Source: Chamaecrista fasciculata (Eukaryota; Streptophyta; Magnoliopsida; Fabales; Fabaceae). Taken from it: a stretch of DNA of 64,000 nt. Shown here in pieces: positions 23,714 through 34,946 of this stretch (within the stretch, counting starts at the first letter, position 1; the number at the start of each line of letters is the position of its first letter). The notes under the pieces are model-generated. The model ran no database searches and had not been told where the DNA came from. It saw only the letters and a program-made list of their open reading frames with translations. The stretch lies in NCBI GenBank assembly GCA_003254925.1, contig QANZ01003410.1, positions 10,321 to 74,320 of the forward strand. The letters are read 5' to 3'. Position numbers and translations under genes: made by a program.

Positions 23714-23927
23714 GAGTAAACTACCAAATTGGTCCCTAAATTATTGGCTCGCTGACAAATTGATCCCCGAATTTAGGAAATTGACAAATAGGTCCCCGAA
23801 TAACATGCACAGAAGGACCTATTTGACAAATGTTAGAAAAATTCGGGGACCTATTTATCAATTTTCTAAATTTGGGGACCAATCTGTTAGCGAGTCAATA
23901 ATCAGGGACCAATTTAGTAGTTTACTC
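23714..23927. mobile_element. MITE nested in the copia 5' LTR
   Basis: 214 bases with ends GAGTAAACTACC / GTAGTTTACTC and a perfect 10-base target duplication GATTACTTAA (23704-23713 and 23928-23937). Its ends and core sequences (GGTCC at 23731, GATCC at 23762, GGTCC at 23791) match those of the 2.7-kb element at 16230-18958. It is a short deletion derivative of that family, inserted after the retrotransposon. Confidence 0.85.
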
Positions 23928-23937
23928 GATTACTTAA

Positions 23938-25276
23938 CCCTATACCTAGAACTATGGAAGAATATACGATTTCTGTCCAAAATTAATGAATGAATGAATA
24001 TAGTGAAGAGTGAAAGATTTTTCTTAGTCATGAAGCAAACCCAACATCCACTCACGTCTGCGTCTGAATTAAAATTTATCTACTAGGATAATTTAAAATT
24101 AATAATAATAATCTACGTGATAATATGTATATATATATCTGCAAAATATAATTGATGACTGTGCAAAGTGCAAACCCCACGCTGTACAATTACTATCACA
24201 CAATAGACCATGATGACTTTGCAAACCCCACGCTATACAATTACTATCACACAATAGACCAATTAATTCGTACATCTCTACATTTGCTATATATTAGACT
24301 TGCTTGAATTGCATACACCACATGTTCATTGAATTTTGTGGAATAGTTTTAATATTTTCATGGCCATCGTTTTTCTGTTTTGTCCGATTATTATCTTCTT
24401 TTCTCCCACTTAGCTTGCTCGTGGTCAAGGTCATTAAATAATCAAAAGTCATGTGAGAAATATTAAATTTTAATTTTAAATTCACAAGTTGGCTACTCGA
24501 TCGTGATTTCATTGACCAATTACCAAAAGATGCTATGCTACTAACCCATGTGAGATGTTCAACTTCAAAAATTGTGGCAAGTCGAATGCCAAGTACCACG
24601 CAAATTAAACCTTTAATTATATTACAAGTTGGCGGCAATATATAGATCTTCAATCCCATGTCCTTTAACATATGACTACAATTTAAATAAATAAGCATTA
24701 TATATAAAGATATTTTGAGTTTAATATCACTCTTCAGTCTTCACTTTAAAATGCATATTATTTTAAAAAAATTAAAGAATCGAGGTATGAAAACAGACAG
24801 GAAGTATAAGTTCTAAAATATTCTATTGCATTTATTAGTTATCAAGACTTTGTAGTTTTTGGCTAGTGGTGTAGGATAGTCAGTTAATCACTTTGCTTTT
24901 GTTTCTAGTTTTGTGATGAAAGGATCCATTTTTTTTTTTTGATCCATTTGGTTTAGACTTTAGAGTTTTCTCTGGAATTTACATTTAGGCATTTAATGAA
25001 GTTGGTGCAGTACGTTAATTAGTCTCTCAACTATAACACTACTCAACTTTGAATCAACTTAGGAAACTTGACCAATTAGACTCCTTTATTGAAGAACTGA
25101 TACAACTTATTAGTAAAGTTAAAAGTATACTAATGACTGTGACAAACAAGAAAGAGAACAAAATCAAATATACTATAATAATAAGTTACAACTTATTTAA
25201 GAAGTCCGGAATAATCCTTCCTCAACAATGTATACACTACTTTATGTTGGAAAAACTGTGCCTTTTTTTTTTCTGG
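23938..25276. other. Intergenic between copia element and MFS paralogue 2
   Basis: Mostly AT-rich. A tandem duplication of about 55 bases is present at 24153-24262 (both copies contain ACAATTACTATCACACAATA). A minus-strand open frame of 134 codons at 24294-24698 begins with ATG but shows no motif I recognise. The 3' flank of the transporter gene lies at the right end. Confidence 0.5.
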
Positions 25277-26934
25277 CTAGCGGGACAACAAAGATTTCTC
25301 ATCACTTGCTGTTTCATCATCGAAAACATTAATGATTCCATGGCATTCCTCTGTTTCGCCGTCTTCTTCTAGCTGCCGCATTTCTGATTCCACCAAAGCC
25401 ACCATTCTGGCTCGCTCTCTGTCTGTGGGGTAGCTGCAGTACAGAAACGAGTATATGAAGCAGCACATCGCCGCCGGAATGCCGATGGCAGTATACAATG
25501 CCTTGGCAAGTGAAGCTGCGTTTTCTCTGTCTATTTTGAATTCATTAGAGCTCGACGACCCTTTTGGGATTGGCTTGTATCCATACACTTTCTGAGCCAA
25601 AATCCCAACCAGAGGAGCAGCGAACGACGCCAATATTGTCTCCAATGATCGATCCAATGCGTAGATGCACGTTCGTGACTTCTCTGCCACTATCTCTGCA
25701 AATATAGGACTACACTCCACACTCTTCAGTCTTCACACATATATTTAAAGGATTAAATTATATAGACCAAAGTACAAATTTGGTAGTATGCCCCTTTTGC
25801 TCACTTCCCCACTTAGGTTATGTACAAATTGGAACCTGACCCAAAGATATGGACCAAATTTATATTTTAGCCAATTATATAAGTTACCATATACTATGTT
25901 ATGTATGTATGTACTTACTTGTTAGTGGCTGGAGCAGGCCAAGCTGTGAAGAATCCCATGATGGTGAACGCAAGACCGTGCAAGAATGCGGTGGATGGAT
26001 CATAAGGCAGAGCCAATAGCAAAATTGCGGCTAAAGGAATAGCAGAAGAAGAGCTTATTTGAGACATTATGATTCTTCCAGAGTTTGGTAATCTTTGTGC
26101 TAACAAATCCCCCATCTTTCCTCCAAATAGACCCCCAAATGCACGAGCAATCACAAACAACGTCCAAAGCAACGCACTTTTCACGTGCGAAAACCCAATC
26201 AATTCTAACCACAAAATCGCGAACGACAAAGCGTGGCTAGGAAACGACCCAGGCACACCCTGACACACAATGATCTGAAAAGTCGGGATTTTTATCACTG
26301 ACTTGGCTTCGTTTATCAGATCTTTGGGATTTAATTTTAACTGTGTTTTTTCCGTTTGGCGTGGGTCTTTAGCGAAGAGATAAACCAATATGCCGACTAT
26401 AACACTAATAATTCCAACGAGGTGGAAGGATATTCTCCAACCGGCAATACCTGCGAAAGAGGTTGAGGCTAAGAGGACACCACAAAGGGATCCGATGATG
26501 CTACCGAGAGTTCCGGTGAGGTGGAGCCAGCCAAAGGCGGCGCCGCGAGTGGTGTCGTCGGTGGCGTCGGCGACCAAGGACTGAATCGCCGGAATCACAA
26601 TGGCGAGTCCGATTCCGTTGAAGGCGCGTGAGATGGCGACTTGTGAGAAGGTGGAGGAGACGGCGACGAGGAAAGTGGCGGCGGACCAGAGGAAAGCGCC
26701 GGCGGCGATGACGTGGGCACGGTTGAAGTGGGTGGCGAGGTAGGCGGCGAGAGGGTAGAAAGAGGTTTGGACTAAGGATCGGTAGAGAGTGAGGGAGCCC
26801 AAGCCTGTAGGGTCGGTGTGAAGGGCTTTCTGAACCTCGTTGTAAACGGCGGGAAGCAAAGAGGAATCGGCGCTTTCCATGATGCTCGCGAGATTCACTA
26901 AGATTAAGGTTGTTCTGTCTGATGGTGTCTTCAT
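25277..26934 (-). CDS. MFS transporter, UNE2-like (paralogue 2)
   Basis: Two exons on the minus strand, 25919-26934 and 25277-25709, joined across a 209-base GT/AG intron, encode 482 residues. The ATG at 26934 gives MKTPSDRTTLILVNLASIME, aligned with paralogue 1. The 12-span MFS layout is retained: loop 2-3 THFNRAHVIAAG, loop 8-9 GGKMGDLLAQRLPNSGR, and the family stretch TNNPIFAEIVAEKSRTC across the exon junction. Compared with paralogue 1, the first intron is absent; the equivalent junction reads STFSQ-VAISRAF within one exon. The C-terminal tail is again acidic. The two genes are head-to-tail tandem duplicates pushed about 10 kb apart by transposons. The substrate is unknown. Confidence 0.9.
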
Positions 26935-28397
26935 CTTTCATCACACTCTGATTCGGAATTGGGATGAGAAGCTAAGATACTTCGATTCCCTCTGTTTATG
27001 GCGGAACAGAGGAGGATGGTTGACTGACTCGGAAGGGAATGAGTGTGACTTCAACGTCCACGTGTATGGATTTCATTAGCTAATGAGCTTGATTGGTTAT
27101 TTTTATTTTCTTATTACCTGTCTTTCTTTGTCTCCACTAATCCTGTCACCTATGAGAATTTTTTAACAAGTAGTATAATTATATTTGTAAAATTTAAAAT
27201 TTAAAATATAATTCAAAAATATCCAGTTATCACTTAAATCTACCAAGTAGCTTGATTGAGTATTATCCTCACCGGAAATCTTGTTGCCTGCATTGCATCC
27301 CTCTCGCTGCATTGCATCCCTCTCGCCGGACAGCTGTATTTATTATTTATTTATGTAATGTTCTCAAAAGTCAAAAGTGAGTTTCAAGGTCTCCCAATTT
27401 TGTTTTCTCCTACAGAAATACTAGTACTTGATCTTGGCAGGAAAGATTTATATTTTAATAAGATTTTCTTTTGGTATAACCCATAATGTAGTATATTTAT
27501 GTTTAGATTAATATTGTGATTTCTACCAAGAAAAATAAATTAGACAAAGAAATATTCCTACATAATGAAAAGAGTAATAAGTTAGAGTTTATCCCATCTT
27601 ATCAAAGTGTGTTTTAGTTGGTCTACTCTACTGTCATTTAATTATCAAATAAGAATTTTGTCTAAAAGTATTCAAAAATTGCTTAAATAAAACATTTAAT
27701 GTTTGTAATTTCATTAACATTATAATTTAATTACATTAAGTGTTTGATAAATAAAAAAAATAGTCCTAAGGAGATCCGAACTATTGAAACTATTATATTC
27801 TATGAAATGACTTAATTCTATTAAATTTGAGTTTTTTATTCCCACCTAAGAGATGAAATTACTCTAATCCAATGTGATAAGATTATTTTATCTTCAGTAA
27901 ATAGACTAAAGGCCTTTGAAGAAACTTAGCTAAATATATTTTCATCCACAAACCCTTCTCATCTCTTCATTTTTTTTTCTTTTTTGGGTCAAAACTTCAA
28001 ATTGGTCCCAAATATATGGGGTAGATTTTAAATTGGTCCTAAATATTTCATTTGTTTCATATTAGTTATACATGTTTCTTAAATGTCTCAAATTGATCCT
28101 AGATTATTGAATGTGGGAATCATCAACAAACGAAGTCAAATTAAATTTCGAAAGTGGGCTACTCGTTTCATGAACAAACGATGATTTTAGAACTATGTGT
28201 TAATTTTTGAAGAATTATTTCTCTGTCTAATTGAGATTGTTAAATGAGTTCAAATCAAGCCTTGAAAGTAGTTTTAAGACTAAAAGTTAAAAATCTTTGA
28301 AGTATAGTCACAAACTTGCTTTCGTGACTAACCGCCCCCGTCGTAAGGCGTATTAAATAAATACTAGAAAATGTACCATAGTGGTAGCACAACCTAG

Positions 28398-28400
<3 letters not shown>
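26935..28400. other. Upstream of MFS paralogue 2; AT-rich with half-MITE
   Basis: 5' flank of the transporter gene, then AT-rich sequence. Near 27295-27330 a short direct repeat (GCATTGCATCCCTCTCGC) occurs twice. At about 27985-28110 there is one end of an inverted-repeat element with cores at 28004, 28035 and 28095; a related inverted end lies at about 58035-58285. No gene is seen. Confidence 0.5.
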
Positions 28401-28488
<88 letters not shown>

Positions 28489-28496
28489 NNNNNNNN

Positions 28497-28580
<84 letters not shown>
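28401..28580. repeat. (CT)n microsatellite with assembly gap
   Basis: An almost perfect CT dinucleotide run on both sides of eight N's (28489-28496). The true length is unknown. Open frames of alternating Arg-Glu or Leu-Ser here are artefacts of the repeat. Confidence 0.98.
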
Positions 28581-28584
<4 letters not shown>

Positions 28585-30196
28585 CCTCAAGTGAAAACAC
28601 GATAAACAAAACACACTTATAATGATTGGAATATTGATTGGAGCAATTTATCCAACACCTTGGGGGCAAACATAAACTAAACTTAAAGGATAAAATATTT
28701 TGGGGTTTTTTTTTATAATAAAGCAAAAGATAAACAAAAGCGATCAAGATAAATAAGACACCTATTGATGGAAACACCCAACGGAGGAATCGAATTCGGC
28801 CTTCCTAACTTATAAAGATCAGAGTAATTACTTCACAAACCATTTACTAGCGTTGTCTAACTACCGTTAAACATAGCAATTAACTCAATTATAACCATAA
28901 CTAATATAATCACTTCAATGAAGCTAATGGCGAGATAAAATCAAGAATTCAGGCAACTCTATAACTCAGACTGAGAAATCAAAAAGAAACATATCTCAAT
29001 TATTAGCCAAACCAACTACAATGTATCCGAAAGGATCATAATCAAGACAAGAATAATCAATACATATCAGAATCTAAAATCCAATCTCAAATTCATAATC
29101 AATATCAGAATTACAAGTTCTCTAACCAAGAAAAACTCAAACCCTAATATAAAGCAATGAAAAGAGTAAAGTAAAACTCCCTAAGTGTAGAACCAAGCTC
29201 GGGCCTCCTCCATTCCTCCTCTGGGTGTGGAATCTAGCTGCTCATGAAGAGAAATTCGACTTCAACAAGCCTCCTAGCCTCCAAGATAGCCATAGATGAA
29301 GGTGGGAGAAGAGAAGGGATGAAAGAGATGGTGTAAAGTGTCTCTATGGCTGCTCTCTAGGGTTGCTAACCTCAAAATCTGACCTAGGGATGAATATATA
29401 TCATTTTCGGATCATCCCCAAGTGGAACAGGCCAAATTCATCGAGAAACGGGCTTAGGCCTAATAATTAAAAATTCTGCGCGACTTTCGCCGGATAGTAC
29501 TAACTGGCGAACATTCTAAAGTTGCACCAATTAATTCTAATTTAGTCCCTGACTCATTTTCTAGTATCTCTGGCTCTTCCTTGAGGCTTCCAATGCTTTG
29601 GACTTCATTCAAACCTATCAAAGACTCCAAAGAATGTGTGAACTCTCAATATAAAAAGGATCAAACCATTATAAACATCAAACCCGAGAGAAATCTCACA
29701 ATTAATTACAAAATAGTCCAATTAAGCACTAAACCTCAAAGTACCATATTTCATCATAAAATATCATAAAGACATGTAATTGAATCCAAAATGAGTATAA
29801 AATGCCCTAAAACATCATTAAAATCAATGATAGAATATGGTATGATCATCGACGTGATTCAATCTTATTTGCTAGTGATATTTCTCTCGGAAAGAGAAAA
29901 AAACTTTTCAAGACTTATATGGTATAGTTTACCTTATTAAAAAAAAATAATTAACTTTATGATTTGTGAATTGTGATGTTTGTAACTTGAATTTTATCAG
30001 TATATGTTTGCCAAACCAAGCCGGGCTGATTCGAAAAAAGAAAAATAAAAAATAAAAAACAGGCTCAAACCAAAACAATCAAGATACTTACCCGGTTCGA
30101 TTGGTGAAGTTGAAGATTGGGGATATGTAAGAACTATTTAAGGTACCTTATTTTTTTGTTTTATCTTTGATTATATACTTAGATTTGAGGAGATAT
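28581..30196. other. Intergenic, probable retrotransposon debris
   Basis: The stretch 28745-29640 is less AT-rich and includes phrases typical of a degraded LTR element (for example GATGGAAACACCCAACGGAGG). I find no paired ends, no coding domain and no safe family assignment. Confidence 0.35.
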
Positions 30197-30598
30197 AAGG
30201 TGTGTTTGGGATTCAATTATAATGTCATTATAAAGTCATTATCTCCATTTTTAATATATAATTTGAGCTACTACAGTAAAAAAAAGCTATTTGTTTACCA
30301 ATTATAAACTCATTACAAAAATATTATTTCATTACAACATCATTTCATTACATTTTTATACTCAATTACTAATATACCTCTATTCAAATACATATAATTA
30401 CCTATACTCTAATACAAATCTAAAAAAACTATTTGGCAAAATAGTAATTTTCAATACCCTCATTTATTACACTTACAACTTTCTCTCTTCATTCATCATT
30501 TCTTATTATTTTTTTCTTTTTTTCTTACTCGTACTCCCTCTCTCTCTCTCTCACACACATATATATATATATACATTTTATAATTGTAATATATATAC

Positions 30599-31001
30599 TG
30601 TTGTAAACCAAATAGAAAATGTGATTCAAGGAAAAATGAAGAGAGAAAATAGATACACAAATTAGTCCTCAAAAGACTTAGTTCTTCAAGAACTATTCTA
30701 TATGATTCATGGATGTAATTCTTCAAGAACCCATCATTTTATCATGTTCTTATTCATATATGTAATCTCTTGTTCTCCAATGTGTACAAAGTGAAGTCTC
30801 CCTTATACAGAACCCATGTCATAAAGTATTATTAAGGGCACCATAATGCACCTCCAAACACACTAATGAGCTTTCATGGAGATGTTACAAAAGGACTAAA
30901 TTGATGGAGCCATGATGAGGTTGTAGGGATGTTACAAGAAGGGCAAAAGGCTCATGGATGTAGTCATCCACATATTACATATAAATTATATATTTACAAC
31001 A
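30599..31001 (-). repeat. LTR of a partial copia-type element
   Basis: 403 bases starting TGTTGTAAA and ending TTTACAACA, bordered on the right by a purine tract (AAGGGAAAG on the minus strand) as in a minus-strand 3' LTR. Just inside follow two copies of a motif resembling CTTCGCTAAG...CCCACTGGG...TTAACAAGG, also found next to the LTR at 48657. No second LTR is found, so the element is truncated. Confidence 0.65.
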
Positions 31002-32500
31002 CTTTCCCTTGGATGACTACACATTATGAATATATGCCTCATTAAAAACCTAGTTAAGAAAAACCCAATGGGAAAAAACTTAACGAAGGAAAAGAGTACA
31101 ATATTCATAATCTTTACACTACAAATACATGCCTCGTTAAAACCTTGTTAAGTAAAACCCAGTGGGACAAAAACTTAGCGAAGGAAAAAGAGTACATTAT
31201 TTGAAAGTACTTTGACTTCCCCTCAAAGTTGCACTTCATCTTCAAAATGTGTTGTGCTTCATCTTCAAGATGTATGAGCTGATTCTTCCTTGCCTTTCAA
31301 AGATATTGAATTATATATACTAATCACATTCATGCAAGATATACTCCATAGATCTCCAATGCACATAAAATCATTAACGGCGAATATAAAAGTAATTCCA
31401 TATTTCACATGACTAATCAATAAAAGTCTTTTTAAACATAATATAAATTAAACACATATATAATTCACTTTTTTTGAGTATAGAATATTGATATAAAAAT
31501 ATCATAACATACAAAATCATTTACCTTTCACTATATTCTCATCGATAAAGAATTAAAAATAAGAAATTCAACAATATAGTATTTGCTTTTGACAACTTAT
31601 CAACCACAATTTTTTTATAAACAAAATATTAATAAAGTTATCAATAATCATATATAATCAAATTGGTTTCAAGTTCATGCAATGATCATTATTTAAATCA
31701 ATTGATCAATATATTGTAACCCCATTGAGAAAATACTTTCTTTAAAATTCTCAAAAATTAATATTATAAGTCATTTCTCTCTTTTTTTTTTTTAAAAAAA
31801 ATAATAATAATTACCAATAAAAAATACAACAATAATTCATCACTCTTTCATGATTTAAAATTTATTTAGTAATGCATATATTAAACATTTTATAACAAAA
31901 TGTTAATATTGCATATATAGATTGTATACTCCAGGCATATCAGATCCGTAGAAAATAAATTCATCTTCCCCTCATTTCACATTTCATGTGAGAAATATTG
32001 CACTGCTAGTGCATTACATTTAACAAATTTATTTATCTTTTGTATAAAAACTCATTTATCTTTTATAGATTTTAACATTTTCAAGTGGTGAAATATTGCA
32101 CTTCTAGTGAAATATTTGACAACTTCTAGTGTCTAGATTGCTAGTCCAAAGTTTAACATCTTCTAATACTATCAAGACTGCTGGTCCAAATTTTGACATC
32201 TTCTGGTGTTTGGACTACTAGTCCAAATTTTAACATCTTCTGGTGTTTGAACAACTGGTTTAAAGTTCAATATTCATTGAGGGGAATTATCTCAATATAT
32301 TTAATTTTTTGGCCAATTATCCAATGTCGACAATTTATAAAATGTGATTTTAATCACTCTCATTTAACAATTATCAAATTTTCAATATCCCTTCAAATAT
32401 TTCTTCAAATTCAACGAAAGTTTTTGGTACCAAAACCACTCCTGGGGTTATAACTTTCATGAAAATAAAAAATTGTTGATCTTATAAATTTATTGTCTCT
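31002..32500 (-). mobile_element. Non-coding interior of the partial copia-type element
   Basis: Interior of a truncated relative of 48376-53746. It has no long reading frames but contains several short hairpins: CATCTTCAAGATG at 31260-31272, TGCACTGCTAGTGCA at 31999-32013 and TTGGACTACTAGTCCAA at 32210-32226. The LTR itself has TAGTTCTTCAAGAACTA at 30679-30695. The right boundary is approximate; beyond 32500 the sequence becomes TA-rich. Confidence 0.5.
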
Positions 32501-32919
32501 TATAGAGCATAATAGTGAAACTTTTTGATTCTCTTCCTTTTGAGAAAAAAAAAATTATAATATATATATATATATTATGTATATGCCACACACGAGGTGT
32601 GTATATCTGTATATATATATGCAGCGTGTGTATATATATAATAATAATATAATAATATATAAATGTTTTTTTTAAATATATTATATTATATGATATATAA
32701 TTTATATTAATTTATTTAAAAAAAATTATTTTAGTCCTTGAAATTATATCAGCTCAACGAGTCAATACGTGAATAATCAAAATATACAATTTTTGATATA
32801 TTGGTACGAGTCCTTCTATTTTTTAAATTATGTTACTAATAGTTTTTAGTGTCAAAATTTAAAATAAAATAATTCAATCCATGTTATTTACATTTTAGTC
32901 CACAATATCAAATATTTAA

Positions 32920-33370
32920 TTCATACCCAAAAAATATATGTTTTGGTCCCTCCTCCAGTATATATATGAGTAATATTTTCTGTGATGTAAAAATATAAAA
33001 ACAAAATTCAAAAATAGTAATAGGAAAAAAAAATATATAATTCAATCCCCAAAACTTTAAAATTTGGTCCTTCCTCCAGTATATATATATATATATATGA
33101 ATAATATTTTTTTGTAGTGTGCAATATTCAAAACAAAACTCAAAACCAATAATGAGAAAAAATATATAATTCATACCAAAAAAATATACATGTTGGTCTC
33201 TCCTCCAATATATATATGGGTACTTTTTCTATAGTGCAACAACTGAAAAAAATTCAGAAAAATATATAATTCATACTCAAAAATATATATATTTGGTCCA
33301 TTCTCTAGTATATATATGAGTAATATTTTTTGTAATATAAAAATTTAAAAATAAAATTAAAAAATAGTAA
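32920..33370. repeat. Degenerate tandem repeat, four units
   Basis: Four copies of a unit containing GGTCC(T/C)TCCTCCAGTATATATATGAGTAATATTTTxTGTxxTG then an A-rich tract. Cores start at 32945, 33066, 33195 and 33295 (spacing 121, 129 and 100 bases). It is internal to the Harbinger-like element; one inverse copy is at about 56520-56630. Confidence 0.7.
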
Positions 33371-34078
33371 TCTTTTAAATAATTTTTTTTGAAATAACTA
33401 TGATATTTTTTAATAAACGTATAGTGTTGAAATTATTTATCAAATTCTGAATAATAATTTATTGTTAGTTGAAGATAAATTATTTGGTCCATGAATTTGT
33501 AAAGATTATTCTACTTTGGTCCCTAAATTTATTTTTTGGTCATTGAATTTAAGAGAGAGTCTCAATCGTTGATGAACGCAATTTTTTAGGGCCGAGACAC
33601 ACATTTCACTTCATAAGGACCGATTCGTTGAATCGATATAAAATCGTGGACCAAATAGAAGGTTTTTAAAATTTTCATGTTATTTACATTTTGGTCTTTT
33701 CATTTCATTACATAAAGCAACTCTAACCTTCATTACAAATATTCACCTTTAGCACACATTCCAAGACAATTTCATTACCATTTCATTTTATAACAACTAC
33801 ATCAAAAAGTCAAAATATCATTTCATTATTTTCATCTCATTTCATTATCAATTATCAATTCCACCCCTATACAATTTTCAAAAACCTATATAATTATTTC
33901 AACCAACCACGATCATTACATACCCTCTTACATAATTTCACACCATATTTTTTTCATTACATCTCAAACAATCCAAACACCATTTTACATTCTATTTTCA
34001 TTACATAATTTTCTCATTATCATTTCATTACATAAAATCATCATTTCATTATATACTTATATCCCAAACACAACCATA

Positions 34079-34719
34079 ATAAAAAAGGATTAACCGACAT
34101 TATAAGGATGTGAATCTTTAGGATCTCAGTCTTTAATGAGTGGGGGCCAATGAATATTATGTAGTTAATTTGGAGAACACCCTGCCTATGAAGCGTTGAA
34201 TGCATGTAGATAAGAGGAGTTTATCCATTAAGTTAGTTTAAATTAAATTTTATAAAATTATAATAAAATAATATTAAATTAAAAATAAATGTGAGACACA
34301 GATATTATTTTATTGAAACATTATAAAATTTACTTTTAAATTAATTTCAAACCTATATACATAAGTTCATTACCTGATGAGAGGATTGATTGACAAGGAG
34401 TACATGGAGGCAATGGATGGCTAATTTGCTCCATTAGATAAACTAGGAAAGTAGGAATGTGAACAGATAATATTTTATTTTATTAGACATTTTCTTTTTA
34501 ATTTTGAAATTTTACTTGCTATTATTATATAGTTGTTATTTTTTTGCCAGGAGTTATATATATATATATATTAATTTGTCTGCATTTTTTAAACTTACCT
34601 ATAATTAAAAGAAAATCAGAATAGAAATTAATTATTATTTTATTTTAATTTTATTTCTTCACCTAAAAAAAGAAGCAAGTATAATAGTCATAAAAAAGAG
34701 AAAAAAGAAGCTCAATTTC
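34079..34719. other. Intergenic, nothing seen
   Basis: AT-rich spacer with a short (TA)n run near 34557-34570. No feature is recognised. Confidence 0.5.
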
Positions 34720-34737
34720 AAATAAAGAGAGCTTCAT

Positions 34738-34928
34738 AACCAAACTTGGTTGGCCTAGTGGTCGAGCTCACTAAATCGCTTAAGCAAGGTCGGGGGTTCG
34801 AATCCCGCCTTGTGTATGCAACAACCAATTGACCAGCGACAGACCCTTAAATGGAGCACAGATCCGCGAAGGATTAGTCCTTAGCCCGTCAGGCTGGGGG
34901 ATACATTGAGAAACCAACAAAAAAAAAT
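34738..34928 (+). mobile_element. tRNA-derived SINE
   Basis: Begins AACCAAACTTGGTTGGCCTAG with an A box (TGGCCTAGTGG). The B box GGTTCGAATCC is at 34797-34807. A non-tRNA body and an A-rich tail follow. It is flanked by an 18-base target duplication AAATAAAGAGAGCTTCAT (34720-34737 and 34929-34946). Different in body from the SINEs at 2223 and 54481. Confidence 0.9.
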
Positions 34929-34946
34929 AAATAAAGAGAGCTTCAT

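Larger units (their letters stand above)
19392..23937 (-). mobile_element. Ty1/copia retrotransposon, integrase region missing
   Basis: Minus-strand element. The 3' LTR is 19392-19805, with TG...CA ends (TGTTAGG...TTTACA). The 5' LTR begins at 23443 and is incomplete: similarity stops around 23713-23944, so its outer portion is missing. A 214-base MITE interrupts it. A purine tract (AAGGGGAAGATT on the minus strand) borders the 3' LTR, and the primer site TGGTATCAGAGC lies at 23429-23440. The interior has a GC-rich leader of about 970 bases and then a gag-pol frame. The shared LTR part differs at about four of 270 positions, so the insertion is young but not brand new. No target duplication can be checked because one end is lost. 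Confidence 0.85.
30197..34078. mobile_element. PIF/Harbinger-like element with nested copia remnant
   Basis: The left end reads GGTGTGTTTGGGATTCAATT and the right end, inverted, GGTTGTGTTTGGGATATAAG, which is Harbinger-like. The right subterminal part (33690-34078) matches in inverse the left part of the better-defined element at 56051-57718, around TATGTAATGATTGTGGTGGG. Both also share the GGTCTCTCC...TATATATG...GGTAATATTTTTTGTAGT internal segment, present four times here and once there. A copia-type LTR and interior are inserted in its left part. The exact ends and the 3-base duplication are not certain. Confidence 0.5.

Noticed and set aside
24294-24698. 134-codon minus-strand open frame
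   Set aside because: It starts with ATG, but the composition is ordinary, with no motif and no splice or neighbour support. I could not justify a gene call.
28255-28777. Long Arg-Glu / Leu-Ser open frames
   Set aside because: They are translations of the (CT)n microsatellite and cross an assembly gap.
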